DNA of 64,000 nucleotides from Kibdelosporangium banguiense (GTDB taxonomy: Bacteria > Actinomycetota > Actinomycetes > Mycobacteriales > Pseudonocardiaceae), in assembly GCF_017876405.1 (NCBI RefSeq), contig NZ_JAGINW010000001.1:9499203-9563202 (forward strand), in the 5' to 3' direction. Below the pieces are notes generated by a model. That model did not search any database and was not told where the DNA came from. It saw only the letters and a list, made by a program, of their open reading frames with translations. Positions 15,630 through 23,762 of the stretch are shown here, one piece after another. Position numbers and translations under genes: made by a program. Each line of letters opens with the position of its first letter. Position 1 is the first letter of the stretch.

Positions 15630-15696
15630 TTCTTCACCATCCGATGAAGAACACTCTAGGGCGCTTTCGCGTAAATCTCCACCGCGCGATGAAGAA
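15630..15696. promoter_or_regulatory. two TTCTTCA-N8-TGAAGAA operators
   Basis: Perfect dyad TTCTTCA-N8-TGAAGAA at 15630-15651 and a second copy ATCTCCA-N8-TGAAGAA at 15675-15696, with identical right arms and the same 8-bp spacer. They fill the 102-bp gap between the monooxygenase start (-) and the TetR start (+), so this is the expected operator set for that TetR. Confidence 0.75.
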
Positions 15697-15720
15697 AGCT
15701 CGGATAGACTCCCCCTCGCC

Positions 15721-16320
15721 ATGACAGAACACCGTTCCTCCAGCCGCCCGGGGCGCTGGCGATCCGGCGCGGAAAGCAAGCAGCGGATCCTGGACACCGC
15801 CCGCGCACTGTTCGGCGAGCACGGCTACAGCGGCACCACGGTGCGCGCGGTCGCCACGCAGGCGGGCGTCGACCCGGCGATGGTGTTCTACTTCTTCGGC
15901 ACGAAACAGGGCCTCTTCGCCGCGGCACTCCAGATGCCCGCCCGCGTCCCGCCCGCCATCGAATCGATCTTCACCGGCGGCCTCGACGGCATCGGCGCAC
16001 GCGTCATCCGGGCACTGCTGGAGAACCTGGATCAGTCCGACCGCGCACCGCTGGTGCTGCTCACCAGGTCAGCCCCCACCCACGACCAGTCCCAGGCACT
16101 GCTGCGCGAGTTCATCGACCGCGAGATAACCGGCCGCCTCGCCGCACTGCTCGACACCCCGGACGCCGGATTACGCGCCGGTATGGTCAACGTCCAGATC
16201 CTCGGCCTCGCCGTCGCGAGATACATCGTGCGGCTCGAGCCGATCGCCTCCGCGTCCATCGACGATCTGGTGGCCCACTTCGGCCCCGTCGTCCAGCACT
16301 GCGTGACCGGGCCGATCTGA
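15721..16320 (+). CDS. TetR-family regulator
   Basis: 199 aa from MTEHRSSSRPGRWRSG. HTH about residues 18-66: ARALFGEHGYSGTTVRAVA, then DPAMVFYFFGTKQGLFAAAL; the C-terminal domain is of the short TetR_C_17-like type (FFxTKxGLF, LVLLTRSAPTH). The upstream in-frame extension crosses both operators and is rejected. Divergent from the monooxygenase/DUF3159 operon, which it probably represses; flavin hydroxylases paired with TetR genes commonly serve in aromatic-compound or antibiotic inactivation. Confidence 0.88.
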   Translation: MTEHRSSSRPGRWRSGAESKQRILDTARALFGEHGYSGTTVRAVATQAGVDPAMVFYFFGTKQGLFAAALQMPARVPPAIESIFTGGLDGIGARVIRALLENLDQSDRAPLVLLTRSAPTHDQSQALLREFIDREITGRLAALLDTPDAGLRAGMVNVQILGLAVARYIVRLEPIASASIDDLVAHFGPVVQHCVTGPI

Positions 16321-16507
16321 CGACGGCGGTAGTCACAAGATCGCCAAGGGCATGACCGGACACGGCGAGAAGCCGGTCGGTTTCGTTCGGTGACGCCAGG
16401 TAATCGCAGGACAAGTGGCACTTGGGCGGACGGGGACGCAGGTGGTAATACCGAGCCGTCGCAGCACGGCCGCGGGTTCGTCGTCCCGCAAAGGGAAAGG
16501 TGATCAG

Positions 16508-17329
16508 ATGCCACTGAGGAGAAGGTCATTGGCCGCCGGGATGGCCGGGCTGTTCGGTGCGTTGTCGACCGGGCGTGCCGCGGCGGCCACGGCCCCGCCG
16601 ATGCGCCTGGACCAACTGACCTTGGTCAACCTGTCGCATGTCAACGACCCCGCGACCACCAATATCTTTCCCGGTGACCCGGCGTTCACGCTGGAGACCG
16701 TCGCGACCATCCCGGAGGACGGCTTCTACATGCAGTTCGTCCGGGAGGCCGAAGCCACCGGCACGCACTGGGGCGCACCTGGCCACTTCGAGGCCGGTGG
16801 GCTGCTGGCCGACCAGATGGATCCCGGCGACCTGTTCCTGCCCGCGGTGAAGATCGATGTCCGGGCGAAGGTGGCGAACAATCCCGACTACGCCGTGACA
16901 ATCGCCGACATCAAGGCCTGGGAGCAACGGTACGGCCGGATCCCCAACCAGTCCATGGTGGTCCTGTGGACCGGCTGGGAGTCCCGCTGGGGCACGCCGG
17001 CGTTTCCCAACCTGGACGCGAACGGCGTCCTGCACCAGCCCGGTTTCGCGATCCCAGCCGTACGCTGGCTGATCGACACCGGGCGGATCGGGCGGCGTGG
17101 TGGCACCGGGACGGACACGTTCAGCCCGGACGTGGGCACTGAGGAGACGTTCACGGTGTCCAAACTGGTCTACCAGCGTCACCGGATCAGTCTGGAGATC
17201 CTGGCGAACCTCAAGGCACTGCCTGCCACCGGCGCGTGGGTCCTGGCCGGTGGGCCGATCCACCGCAACGGCTCGGGCTCGACGGCGACGATCTTCGGCG
17301 TCATACCTCCCGGGGTACGAGCGGACTGA
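16508..17329 (+). CDS. exported cyclase-family protein (kynurenine-formamidase-like)
   Basis: 273 aa. The chosen ATG has GGGAAAGG 8 bp upstream and begins a MPLRRRSLAAG signal with Arg cluster and Ala-rich cleavage zone (GRAAAATA at about 22-29), so export by Tat or Sec is likely. The cyclase motif HxGTHxDxPxH appears as ATGTHWGAPGH at 83-93, with the first His replaced by Ala and the Asp by Gly. The fold is probably kept, but metal ligands differ, so the reaction may not be amide or lactone hydrolysis. The 3' end overlaps the convergent GGDEF/EAL gene by 29 bp. Confidence 0.75.
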   Translation: MPLRRRSLAAGMAGLFGALSTGRAAAATAPPMRLDQLTLVNLSHVNDPATTNIFPGDPAFTLETVATIPEDGFYMQFVREAEATGTHWGAPGHFEAGGLLADQMDPGDLFLPAVKIDVRAKVANNPDYAVTIADIKAWEQRYGRIPNQSMVVLWTGWESRWGTPAFPNLDANGVLHQPGFAIPAVRWLIDTGRIGRRGGTGTDTFSPDVGTEETFTVSKLVYQRHRISLEILANLKALPATGAWVLAGGPIHRNGSGSTATIFGVIPPGVRAD

Positions 17330-19604
17330 CGCGCGGCCGTAACGCCGGCAACGGCCCTGGGCGGCCGAATCGGTAGCCCTGGGCCAGGGCGCATCCGGCC
17401 AGGGTGATCCGTTCGGTCTGCTCAGCGGTCTCGATTCCTTCGGCCACCACCGCCAAGCCGAGACCGTTGCCCAGTCCGACCAGCGAACGGCACAGCGCCG
17501 CGTCTCGTTCCGGCCGGTCGCCGGTGGTCAGCGCGCGGTCGAGTTTGACCAGGTCCACCGGCAACGCGTGCAAGTACGTCAGCGAGCTGTACCCCGCGCC
17601 GAAGTCGTCCAGCGCCACCCGCACGCCGAGTGCCTGCAGCCGCCGGATCGCCTTGGCCCCCTCGTCGAGGTCCAGGACCGGTACTGTCTCGGTGATCTCC
17701 ACGACCAGCTGTCCGGGAGCCAGCCGGTACCGGCTCACCACCGAGGAGATGCTCTCCTGCAACGCCGCGGTGCCCAGCCGGCTCGCCCCGATATTGACGT
17801 GCACGGCCAGATCCAGCCCGGCTTCGGTGATCTGCAGGCAAGCCAGGTCCAGCACCAGCTTGTCGAGCTCCGCACCCAACCCGGCCCCTTCGGCCGCGAG
17901 CACGAACGACTCCGGCGGCACGCGCGTGCCGTCCGGCGAAGTCCACCGGGCCAACGCCTCGACGGCGACAGGCACCTCGTCCGCCAGCCGCACGATCGGC
18001 TGATACGCCAGGCGGAAGCCGATCGGGATGCCGCCTTGGGCCTGGCGCAGCACGGTGGGAAAGTCCAGCGGACCGTCGTGTGTGGGCCGGTACACCACGA
18101 CAGCGTCCTTGCCGAGCCGCTTGCCCGCGTACATCGAAGTGTCCGCACGGCCGAGCAGCACATCGGAGCTGATCAGCGGTTCACTGGGGTCCGGCACCAC
18201 CACACCCATGCTCGCCCGGACGTTGACCAGAGTGCCGTGCACAGCGAACGGTCTTCGCAGCGCGTTGCGGATCCGGTCCGCGACGGCCTGTGGGGCTTCC
18301 GGTTCGCCCTCAAGCAGAATCGCGAACTCGTCACCGCCGAGTCTCGCCACAGTGCCGGTCGAACGCACGCAGTCCTGCAGCCGCTGCCCGACCGCGTGCA
18401 GCAGCGCATCGCCGCCCGCGTGCCCGAACCGGTCGTTGACCTCCTTGAAGTCGTCCAGGTCAACGAAGATCAACACTAGTGGCCGGCGAGAGCCGTCCGC
18501 GACCGCGTGATCGAGCCGGTCGGCGAACAGCGCCCGGTTCGCCAGCCCGGTCAACGGATCATGGAACGCCTGATACCTCAGCTGCCGTTGTCCCTCATAC
18601 ACCCGTCGCAGCAGTAGTCTGTTGTCCAGCAACGAAAGCAGCTGACGCGCCAGCACCAGGAAAATCACCAGCGCACTCAGGCTGACTTCGACCCAGTCCG
18701 GTCCTTCGCCGAACAACAGCTGGCTGGCGATCACCAGCGTGACAGCCATGACCGGCAGATAGGGCAGTATCAGCTGCAGCCAGTCCACGCCGCCGGGTTC
18801 CGTGTCCTCCCGTTCATTCTCCCGGGGCACCGCCAGCAACGCGTACGCGATCAGCAGCGGCCCGAGCACAAAACCGGCGTCGGACCACGGTTTCATGCTT
18901 TCCGCGCCGATGCTGACCAGATACGCGAAGATGCTGTCCGAACAGGCCAACGCCACGATGCCGGCGGCGAGCAGCAGCAGGTTCGCGCGATACGGCCGCT
19001 CGACCCGGTCGAAAACGACCAGCAGCACTGCCACCACGACCACGACCAAGTCCGACAACGGGTACGCGATGGCCACGGCCCACGCCAGCGCGTCCGGCGC
19101 GGAAGCCTGGACCACTGTCCCCAGTGCCGCGGTCCAGACCAGAATGAACAGCGACCCGGTCACCACCAGGCCATCGAGCACGACAGCCATACCGAAATGC
19201 GTGGTCCACTGGGTAGGCCGCGTGCCCCGCTGACGCCGCGCCTTGGCCAGGACGAACAACGCGGGCAGCGCGAACACCGGAAACGACAGGTATCCCACGT
19301 CCGCAAGGGACGGTGACGGCAAACCCTTGTTCTCGACAAGCTGGTACCACGACCAAATGCACTGACCGCATGACCAGCCGAACATGCCCACCGCAATCAG
19401 CACCCGCCACCACCGCTGCGGCCCGTTCACCCGCCGCGCGACCAACCAGCCACAGACAACCGCGGACAGACCCGTGCCCAACTGCATCGCGTCGTCAACC
19501 CACAGGGCGAGCCGATCACCCCACAAGGCCAGCCCGTTGACCGCCACCAGCGCCGCCATGACCACGACCAGCGCGACAGCCACCTGGTACCGCCGAGAAC
19601 TCAT
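17301..19604 (-). CDS. membrane GGDEF-EAL cyclic-di-GMP protein
   Basis: 767 aa. About eight or nine transmembrane helices occupy residues 7-325, then a GGDEF domain (FHDPLTGLANRALF, RLGGDEF with GGDEF at 423-427) and an EAL domain (EAL at 549-551, VNIGASRL, EITET, DDFGAGYSSLTYL, KLDR, AEGIE). The active-site residues for both diguanylate cyclase and phosphodiesterase activity are in place. Actinomycetes use c-di-GMP to time development through BldD, so this is a candidate input to that switch. The N-terminal helices resemble no named sensor that I can identify. Confidence 0.92.
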   Translation of the reverse strand: MSSRRYQVAVALVVVMAALVAVNGLALWGDRLALWVDDAMQLGTGLSAVVCGWLVARRVNGPQRWWRVLIAVGMFGWSCGQCIWSWYQLVENKGLPSPSLADVGYLSFPVFALPALFVLAKARRQRGTRPTQWTTHFGMAVVLDGLVVTGSLFILVWTAALGTVVQASAPDALAWAVAIAYPLSDLVVVVVAVLLVVFDRVERPYRANLLLLAAGIVALACSDSIFAYLVSIGAESMKPWSDAGFVLGPLLIAYALLAVPRENEREDTEPGGVDWLQLILPYLPVMAVTLVIASQLLFGEGPDWVEVSLSALVIFLVLARQLLSLLDNRLLLRRVYEGQRQLRYQAFHDPLTGLANRALFADRLDHAVADGSRRPLVLIFVDLDDFKEVNDRFGHAGGDALLHAVGQRLQDCVRSTGTVARLGGDEFAILLEGEPEAPQAVADRIRNALRRPFAVHGTLVNVRASMGVVVPDPSEPLISSDVLLGRADTSMYAGKRLGKDAVVVYRPTHDGPLDFPTVLRQAQGGIPIGFRLAYQPIVRLADEVPVAVEALARWTSPDGTRVPPESFVLAAEGAGLGAELDKLVLDLACLQITEAGLDLAVHVNIGASRLGTAALQESISSVVSRYRLAPGQLVVEITETVPVLDLDEGAKAIRRLQALGVRVALDDFGAGYSSLTYLHALPVDLVKLDRALTTGDRPERDAALCRSLVGLGNGLGLAVVAEGIETAEQTERITLAGCALAQGYRFGRPGPLPALRPRVSPLVPREV

Positions 19605-19817
19605 GGCACCTCACGTGGTCACACGCGCCTGCCGGACTGACGCACACTACCCCCGTCGGGTTCCGGAACCCCGCTATCGGCGGCGAGTCCTTCGCGCGCC
19701 GTGCCGATACGCGAATCGCCCCATGATCCCCCGATCACGATCACTGGGAGATCTGCTCGCCGCACCGACGGCGTCGGCTTCCGGCGTCCGATCCTGAGTG
19801 GACTAGATTTTGGCAGC

Positions 19818-20870
19818 GTGGACGCAGGGATAGGCGAAACGACGGTTCTGGTGACCGGCGGCAGCGGGTTCGTGGCCAGCCACCTGGTTCGGCAACTGCT
19901 CGAACGTGGTTACACCGTGCACAGCACCGTGCGGAAGCTGGGCGACTCCGCGAAGGTCGCGCCGCTCGAACGGATGCGCACGGAATTCCCCGGCCGGCTG
20001 GAGATGTTCGAGGCCGACCTGCTCACCGACGGCTCCTTCGACGCGGCGATGCGCGGGTGCCGCTTCGTCTTCCATGTCGCCTCGCCGTTCCTGATGCCCG
20101 AAAAGATCAAGGACGGGCGCACTGACGTGCTCGAACCCGCGCTGCGGGGGACGCGCAACGTGCTCGCGAGCGTGGAGCGCACGCCCACGGTGCGGCGGGT
20201 GGTGCTCACCTCGACCGTCGGCGCGATTTTCGGGGACTACGTCGACGTCCTCGGCATGAAGGACCAGACGCTCAGCGAAGATCACTTCAACACCACGAGC
20301 ACACTGGAGAACAACCCGTACCACTACGCCAAAACAGTCGCCGAGCGTGCGGCCTGGGACACGGCCGCGCAGCAGGAACGCTGGTCACTTGTCACCATCA
20401 ACCCGGGCCTCGTACTCGGGCCCTCGTTCACGCCGAATTCCCGCTCGGGCAGCCTGTTCCTGATGAACGAACTGCTGAAGGGCTACTTCTTCTACGGCGC
20501 GCCCGGATTCAGCTTCACCCTCGTGGATGTGCGAGAAGTCGCCACCGCGCACATCAACGCCGCCGAGAACGAGACCGCCTCCGGGCGCTATATCCTCGCG
20601 CGCCCGGAGATGGTCTCGTTCCTGGATATGGGCCGCATCATCCGTGCCAGGTACCCGCGCCGCCTGCTCATTCCGCGTCACCCGGTGCCCGATCTCGCCG
20701 TGCGCGTCCTCGGACCGCGCTTCGGGCTGACGCAGGACTACATCCGCAAACACCTCGGCATCCGCTTCCGTGTCGACAACCACCGGAGCGTGGAAGAACT
20801 CGCAATCACCTACCGACCGGCTGAGGACACCGTACTCGACCACTACGAGTCCTGGCTGCGCACCTCGTAG
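19818..20870 (+). CDS. NAD(P)-dependent epimerase/reductase (dihydroflavonol-reductase-like SDR)
   Basis: 350 aa from GTG (VDAGIGETTVLVTGGSGFVASHL). Extended SDR: TGGSGFVA nucleotide loop, EADLLTDGSFDAA, and active-site YHYAK with an upstream catalytic serine in VLTSTVGAIFG. Related to dihydroflavonol 4-reductase/cinnamoyl-CoA-reductase-type proteins. TAGATT at 19804-19809 lies 8 bp before the GTG and there is no Shine-Dalgarno, so the message is probably leaderless. A longer frame upstream lacks support. Stops 3 bp from the convergent peptidase gene. Confidence 0.85.
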   Translation: MDAGIGETTVLVTGGSGFVASHLVRQLLERGYTVHSTVRKLGDSAKVAPLERMRTEFPGRLEMFEADLLTDGSFDAAMRGCRFVFHVASPFLMPEKIKDGRTDVLEPALRGTRNVLASVERTPTVRRVVLTSTVGAIFGDYVDVLGMKDQTLSEDHFNTTSTLENNPYHYAKTVAERAAWDTAAQQERWSLVTINPGLVLGPSFTPNSRSGSLFLMNELLKGYFFYGAPGFSFTLVDVREVATAHINAAENETASGRYILARPEMVSFLDMGRIIRARYPRRLLIPRHPVPDLAVRVLGPRFGLTQDYIRKHLGIRFRVDNHRSVEELAITYRPAEDTVLDHYESWLRTS

Positions 20871-20873
20871 CGG

Positions 20874-22325
20874 CTACGGCTTCAGCGTGCCTGGCCAGAG
20901 GTATTTGTCCGCGGGTACCGTCGCGCTGCGGAACCATGCGTGGAAGAAGCCGGTGAGGTCCTGTCCGGTGACCTGCTGCGCGAACGTCTCGAACTGCGGC
21001 CAGCCGGCGTAATCACTGCGGTGTTGCTGCGGCCACTGCTTGATCAGCCGGCGGAACGGCTCGTCGCCGACCTGCCTGCGCAGGGCGTGCAGGGCGAGCG
21101 GACCCTTGTCGTAGACGTTGATCCCTGGTACCTGACCAGGGCGATAGAGTTCCTTCCAGAGGCCGGGATTGCCTGTGCCGGCATTGACCTGGTCGCGATA
21201 GCGGGCATCGAGATCGACGCCGTTCTTGGCCTCGTCCCACAGCCAGGTGGCATAGACAGCGAAGCACTCGGACAGACAGTTGTCCTCCGGCTGGCCGGGC
21301 GCGGCCGAGATCCCGTACCACTGGTGGGCCTGCTCGTGGACGACGGCGCCGAGGGTCATGTACTGCTTGTTGCCGGAGCCGAGGTACACCGGTCGGGTCT
21401 GCGGCGCGGTCGCCGGCCCGTCGTCGTTGACGTGGACGAAAACGTTGCCGGCCGCCCGGTACGGGTACCGGCCGAACGTGCCGGAGAGGAAGCCGAGGAT
21501 CTCCGGCAGCCGGTCCGCCAGCGGTTTGGTCGATTCCCGCAGTCCTGGCGCGTAGGCGTTGACCACCGGGGTTCCGTCGGCCAGGGCCGACCGTTCGATC
21601 GTGAAGTGATCGATGGACACAGCGATGTGAGCGGGGTCGACGTCCGGCTCCGTCCAGCTGAACGTGGTGGTGGCGGATTCTTGCCGCACAGGGCCCTCGC
21701 GGCCGATGGACACGACGCTCCAGCCGGTCGGCACGGTCCCGGCCAAGTGGAAGTCCGCCTTGTCGCGGGCGTCCTCGTGGGCGGGGAACCACGCATTGGA
21801 ACTTCCCATGAATGCTGTGGCTCCGCCCGACGTGGTAGGCAACCACCCGGCACCCGGCGTTCCGTCGTACTCGACCCGGACCTGGAACTCGGCGCCACGG
21901 TCGATCGGTGTCGCCGGCACGATGACGAGGTCCTTTTCACCAGTCCGGGAGAAGGACTTCACTGCTGTCGAGCCCACGCTGACCGAACGGATCGTCAAGT
22001 CGCTGATATGCAGCGTGAAACTGTCCAGCGCTTCGGTGGCCGTGGCGGTGACCACCGCGTTACCTCGAAGTGTGCGGGTGTCCGGCTGGTAGCTGATTGC
22101 GATGTCGTAGTTGGTGACATCGAACCTCTTGCCGGCGGCCTCACTCGCAGCCGCCGCTGCGCCTTGGTAAGGCGAGCTGTCGGCACCGAAGCTCGTTTCG
22201 GCGCCGACCAGCACCGCGGCCAGCACGACCGCGACCATCAGCGACCTACGCTGTCCGCCCCGTCTCGGATATCGTGGTTCGAAGCCCGAACGGTCGCGGA
22301 ATCGTTTGTTCGGAATGAGATCCAT
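20874..22325 (-). CDS. exported M1-family metallopeptidase
   Basis: 483 aa from MDLIPNKRFRDRSG. A signal segment occurs at about 28-48 (MVAVVLAAVLVGAETSFGA). The zinc site HEQAH (330-334) is followed after exactly 18 residues by Glu353, the M1 signature HExxH-x18-E; a Tyr in the DKGPLALHALR region follows. Where aminopeptidases carry GxMEN/ETQTRP, the text is GPATAPQTRP (303-312), so the Glu that holds the substrate N-terminus is replaced by Ala307. That argues for altered specificity. The protein is shorter than PepN and lacks its C-terminal domain, like other secreted actinobacterial M1 enzymes. Confidence 0.88.
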   Translation of the reverse strand: MDLIPNKRFRDRSGFEPRYPRRGGQRRSLMVAVVLAAVLVGAETSFGADSSPYQGAAAAASEAAGKRFDVTNYDIAISYQPDTRTLRGNAVVTATATEALDSFTLHISDLTIRSVSVGSTAVKSFSRTGEKDLVIVPATPIDRGAEFQVRVEYDGTPGAGWLPTTSGGATAFMGSSNAWFPAHEDARDKADFHLAGTVPTGWSVVSIGREGPVRQESATTTFSWTEPDVDPAHIAVSIDHFTIERSALADGTPVVNAYAPGLRESTKPLADRLPEILGFLSGTFGRYPYRAAGNVFVHVNDDGPATAPQTRPVYLGSGNKQYMTLGAVVHEQAHQWYGISAAPGQPEDNCLSECFAVYATWLWDEAKNGVDLDARYRDQVNAGTGNPGLWKELYRPGQVPGINVYDKGPLALHALRRQVGDEPFRRLIKQWPQQHRSDYAGWPQFETFAQQVTGQDLTGFFHAWFRSATVPADKYLWPGTLKP

Positions 22326-22433
22326 GAACAACACCATCCTGCGGCGATGTACGACCGGTGTCCAGGTCGAGTCGCAGTCTTGTCGCAGCGCCGTTGTGCG
22401 TTGCCGCGCTGTGGCGAACCAGAAGGCTGTCGT

Positions 22434-23681
22434 CTGCCGTTGCAGGGAACCCAGATCCACCACAACGGGCAGATCGTGGCCATCACGGTCGCCACAACAC
22501 TTGAGCAGGCGCAGGAAGCCGCCGAGCTCGTCCGCGTCACGTACGCTCCGGAAACCCCGAAAGCAGTCATCGCCGACGCATTGGCCGAGGTCTACCTGCC
22601 CGCGAACCAGGAAGTGATCGTCGGCGACCCCACGGCAGGCCTGGCCGCGGCCGACGTCACGGTCAAGCAGAACTACTCCAGCCCGCCACACCACCACAAC
22701 CCGATCGAGCCACATGCGACAGTCGCGCAGTGGGACGGCGATCGTCTGACCGTGCACGAGACGAGTCAGGCCGTCGTCAACGCGCAACGTGCCTTCGCCA
22801 CCACTCTTGGCATCCCACAGACCAATGTCCGGGTGCTGGCGCCGTATCTGGGCGGTGGATTCGGCTGCAAGTCACCGGTGTGGCCGCACTCGCTGCTCAA
22901 TGCCGCGATCGCGCGACAGCTCGGACGGCCCGCCAAGATGCCGCTGAACCAGGTCAAGGTCGAACTCGCCGACACGAACTTCCCGCCTGCGTCGTTTTCG
23001 GCCGGGTCGGCGACGATCGCCAGCGTCACCGGCGCGGTCAACGCGGCCGCGTTGGCCGTGCGGACCGCCGTCGTCCAGCTTGCTGTGTCGAATCCCGCGT
23101 CACCGCTGCACGGCCTGCCCGCAGAGCAGATCATCACACAGCACGGGTACCTGTTCTCGCCGGACCGTTCCCGCCGCGAAAGCTACCGAACGGTCATGGC
23201 ACGGCATGGCGCGCCGGTGGAGAACACCAGCTCCATGACCAACGCCAGGGGCTACTCCACCGGGGCGGTCTTCGTCGAAGTCCGGGTCGATCCGCGCTAC
23301 GGCCGGGTCCGCGTGACCCGCGGAGTCGGCGCGTACGACGCTGGCCGCGTGCTGAACCGCCAAACCGCACGCAGCCAAGTCATCGGCGGATTCACCTGGG
23401 GCATCGGCAATGCGTTGATGGAACACACCGTGCTCGATCGCCGGACCGCACGGGTGGTCAACCCGAACCTGTCGGCGTATCTGCTCGCCGTGAACGCGGA
23501 TGTCCCCGACATCCAGGCGATCTTCGTGGACAAGCCGGACCCGGTCAGTACCGCACTCGGAGCCAGGGGCTTCGGCGAAACACCGCTCACCGGCGTGCCC
23601 GCGGCGATCGGCAACGCGATCTTCCACGCCACCGGCCGCCGGCTCCGCGACCTCCCCTTCACCCAGGACAAACTGCTGTAG
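22434..23681 (+). pseudogene. xanthine-dehydrogenase-family molybdopterin subunit (YagR/PaoC-like), truncated and internally deleted
   Basis: Homology starts abruptly with LQGTQIHHNGQIVAITVATT, lacking the first ~100-130 residues of the family. It proceeds through the Mo-cofactor text APYLGGGFGCK, then jumps from RQLGRPAKM to PLNQVKVELADTNFPPA, omitting a block of roughly 200-250 residues that the ~730-aa relatives have here. The C-terminal part (GARGFGETPLTGVPAAIGNA) includes the catalytic-Glu segment FGE. The frame stays open but there is no start with a ribosome site, and 5' of the homology lies the peptidase promoter. Partner small and FAD subunits are absent. Non-functional remnant. Confidence 0.8.
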
Positions 23682-23689
23682 GAGCCGGG

Positions 23690-23726
23690 ACGACGGCCTC
23701 GAACCGTGCGTGTCCGAGGCCGTCGT
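23690..23726. terminator. bidirectional terminator hairpin
   Basis: Perfect 12-bp arms ACGACGGCCTCG (23690-23701) and CGAGGCCGTCGT (23715-23726) with a 13-nt loop, between the molybdopterin-subunit remnant (+) and the convergent SGNH hydrolase (-). No U-tract follows, as is common in actinomycetes. Confidence 0.7.
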
Positions 23727-23762
23727 GGTTTCCGGTTTCCCCCGATTATTCGAGCGCTGTGG

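Noticed and set aside
20940..22433. N-terminal 500 codons of a 913-codon + strand frame
   Set aside because: Antisense of the M1 peptidase; only the part from 22434 shows molybdenum-hydroxylase homology.
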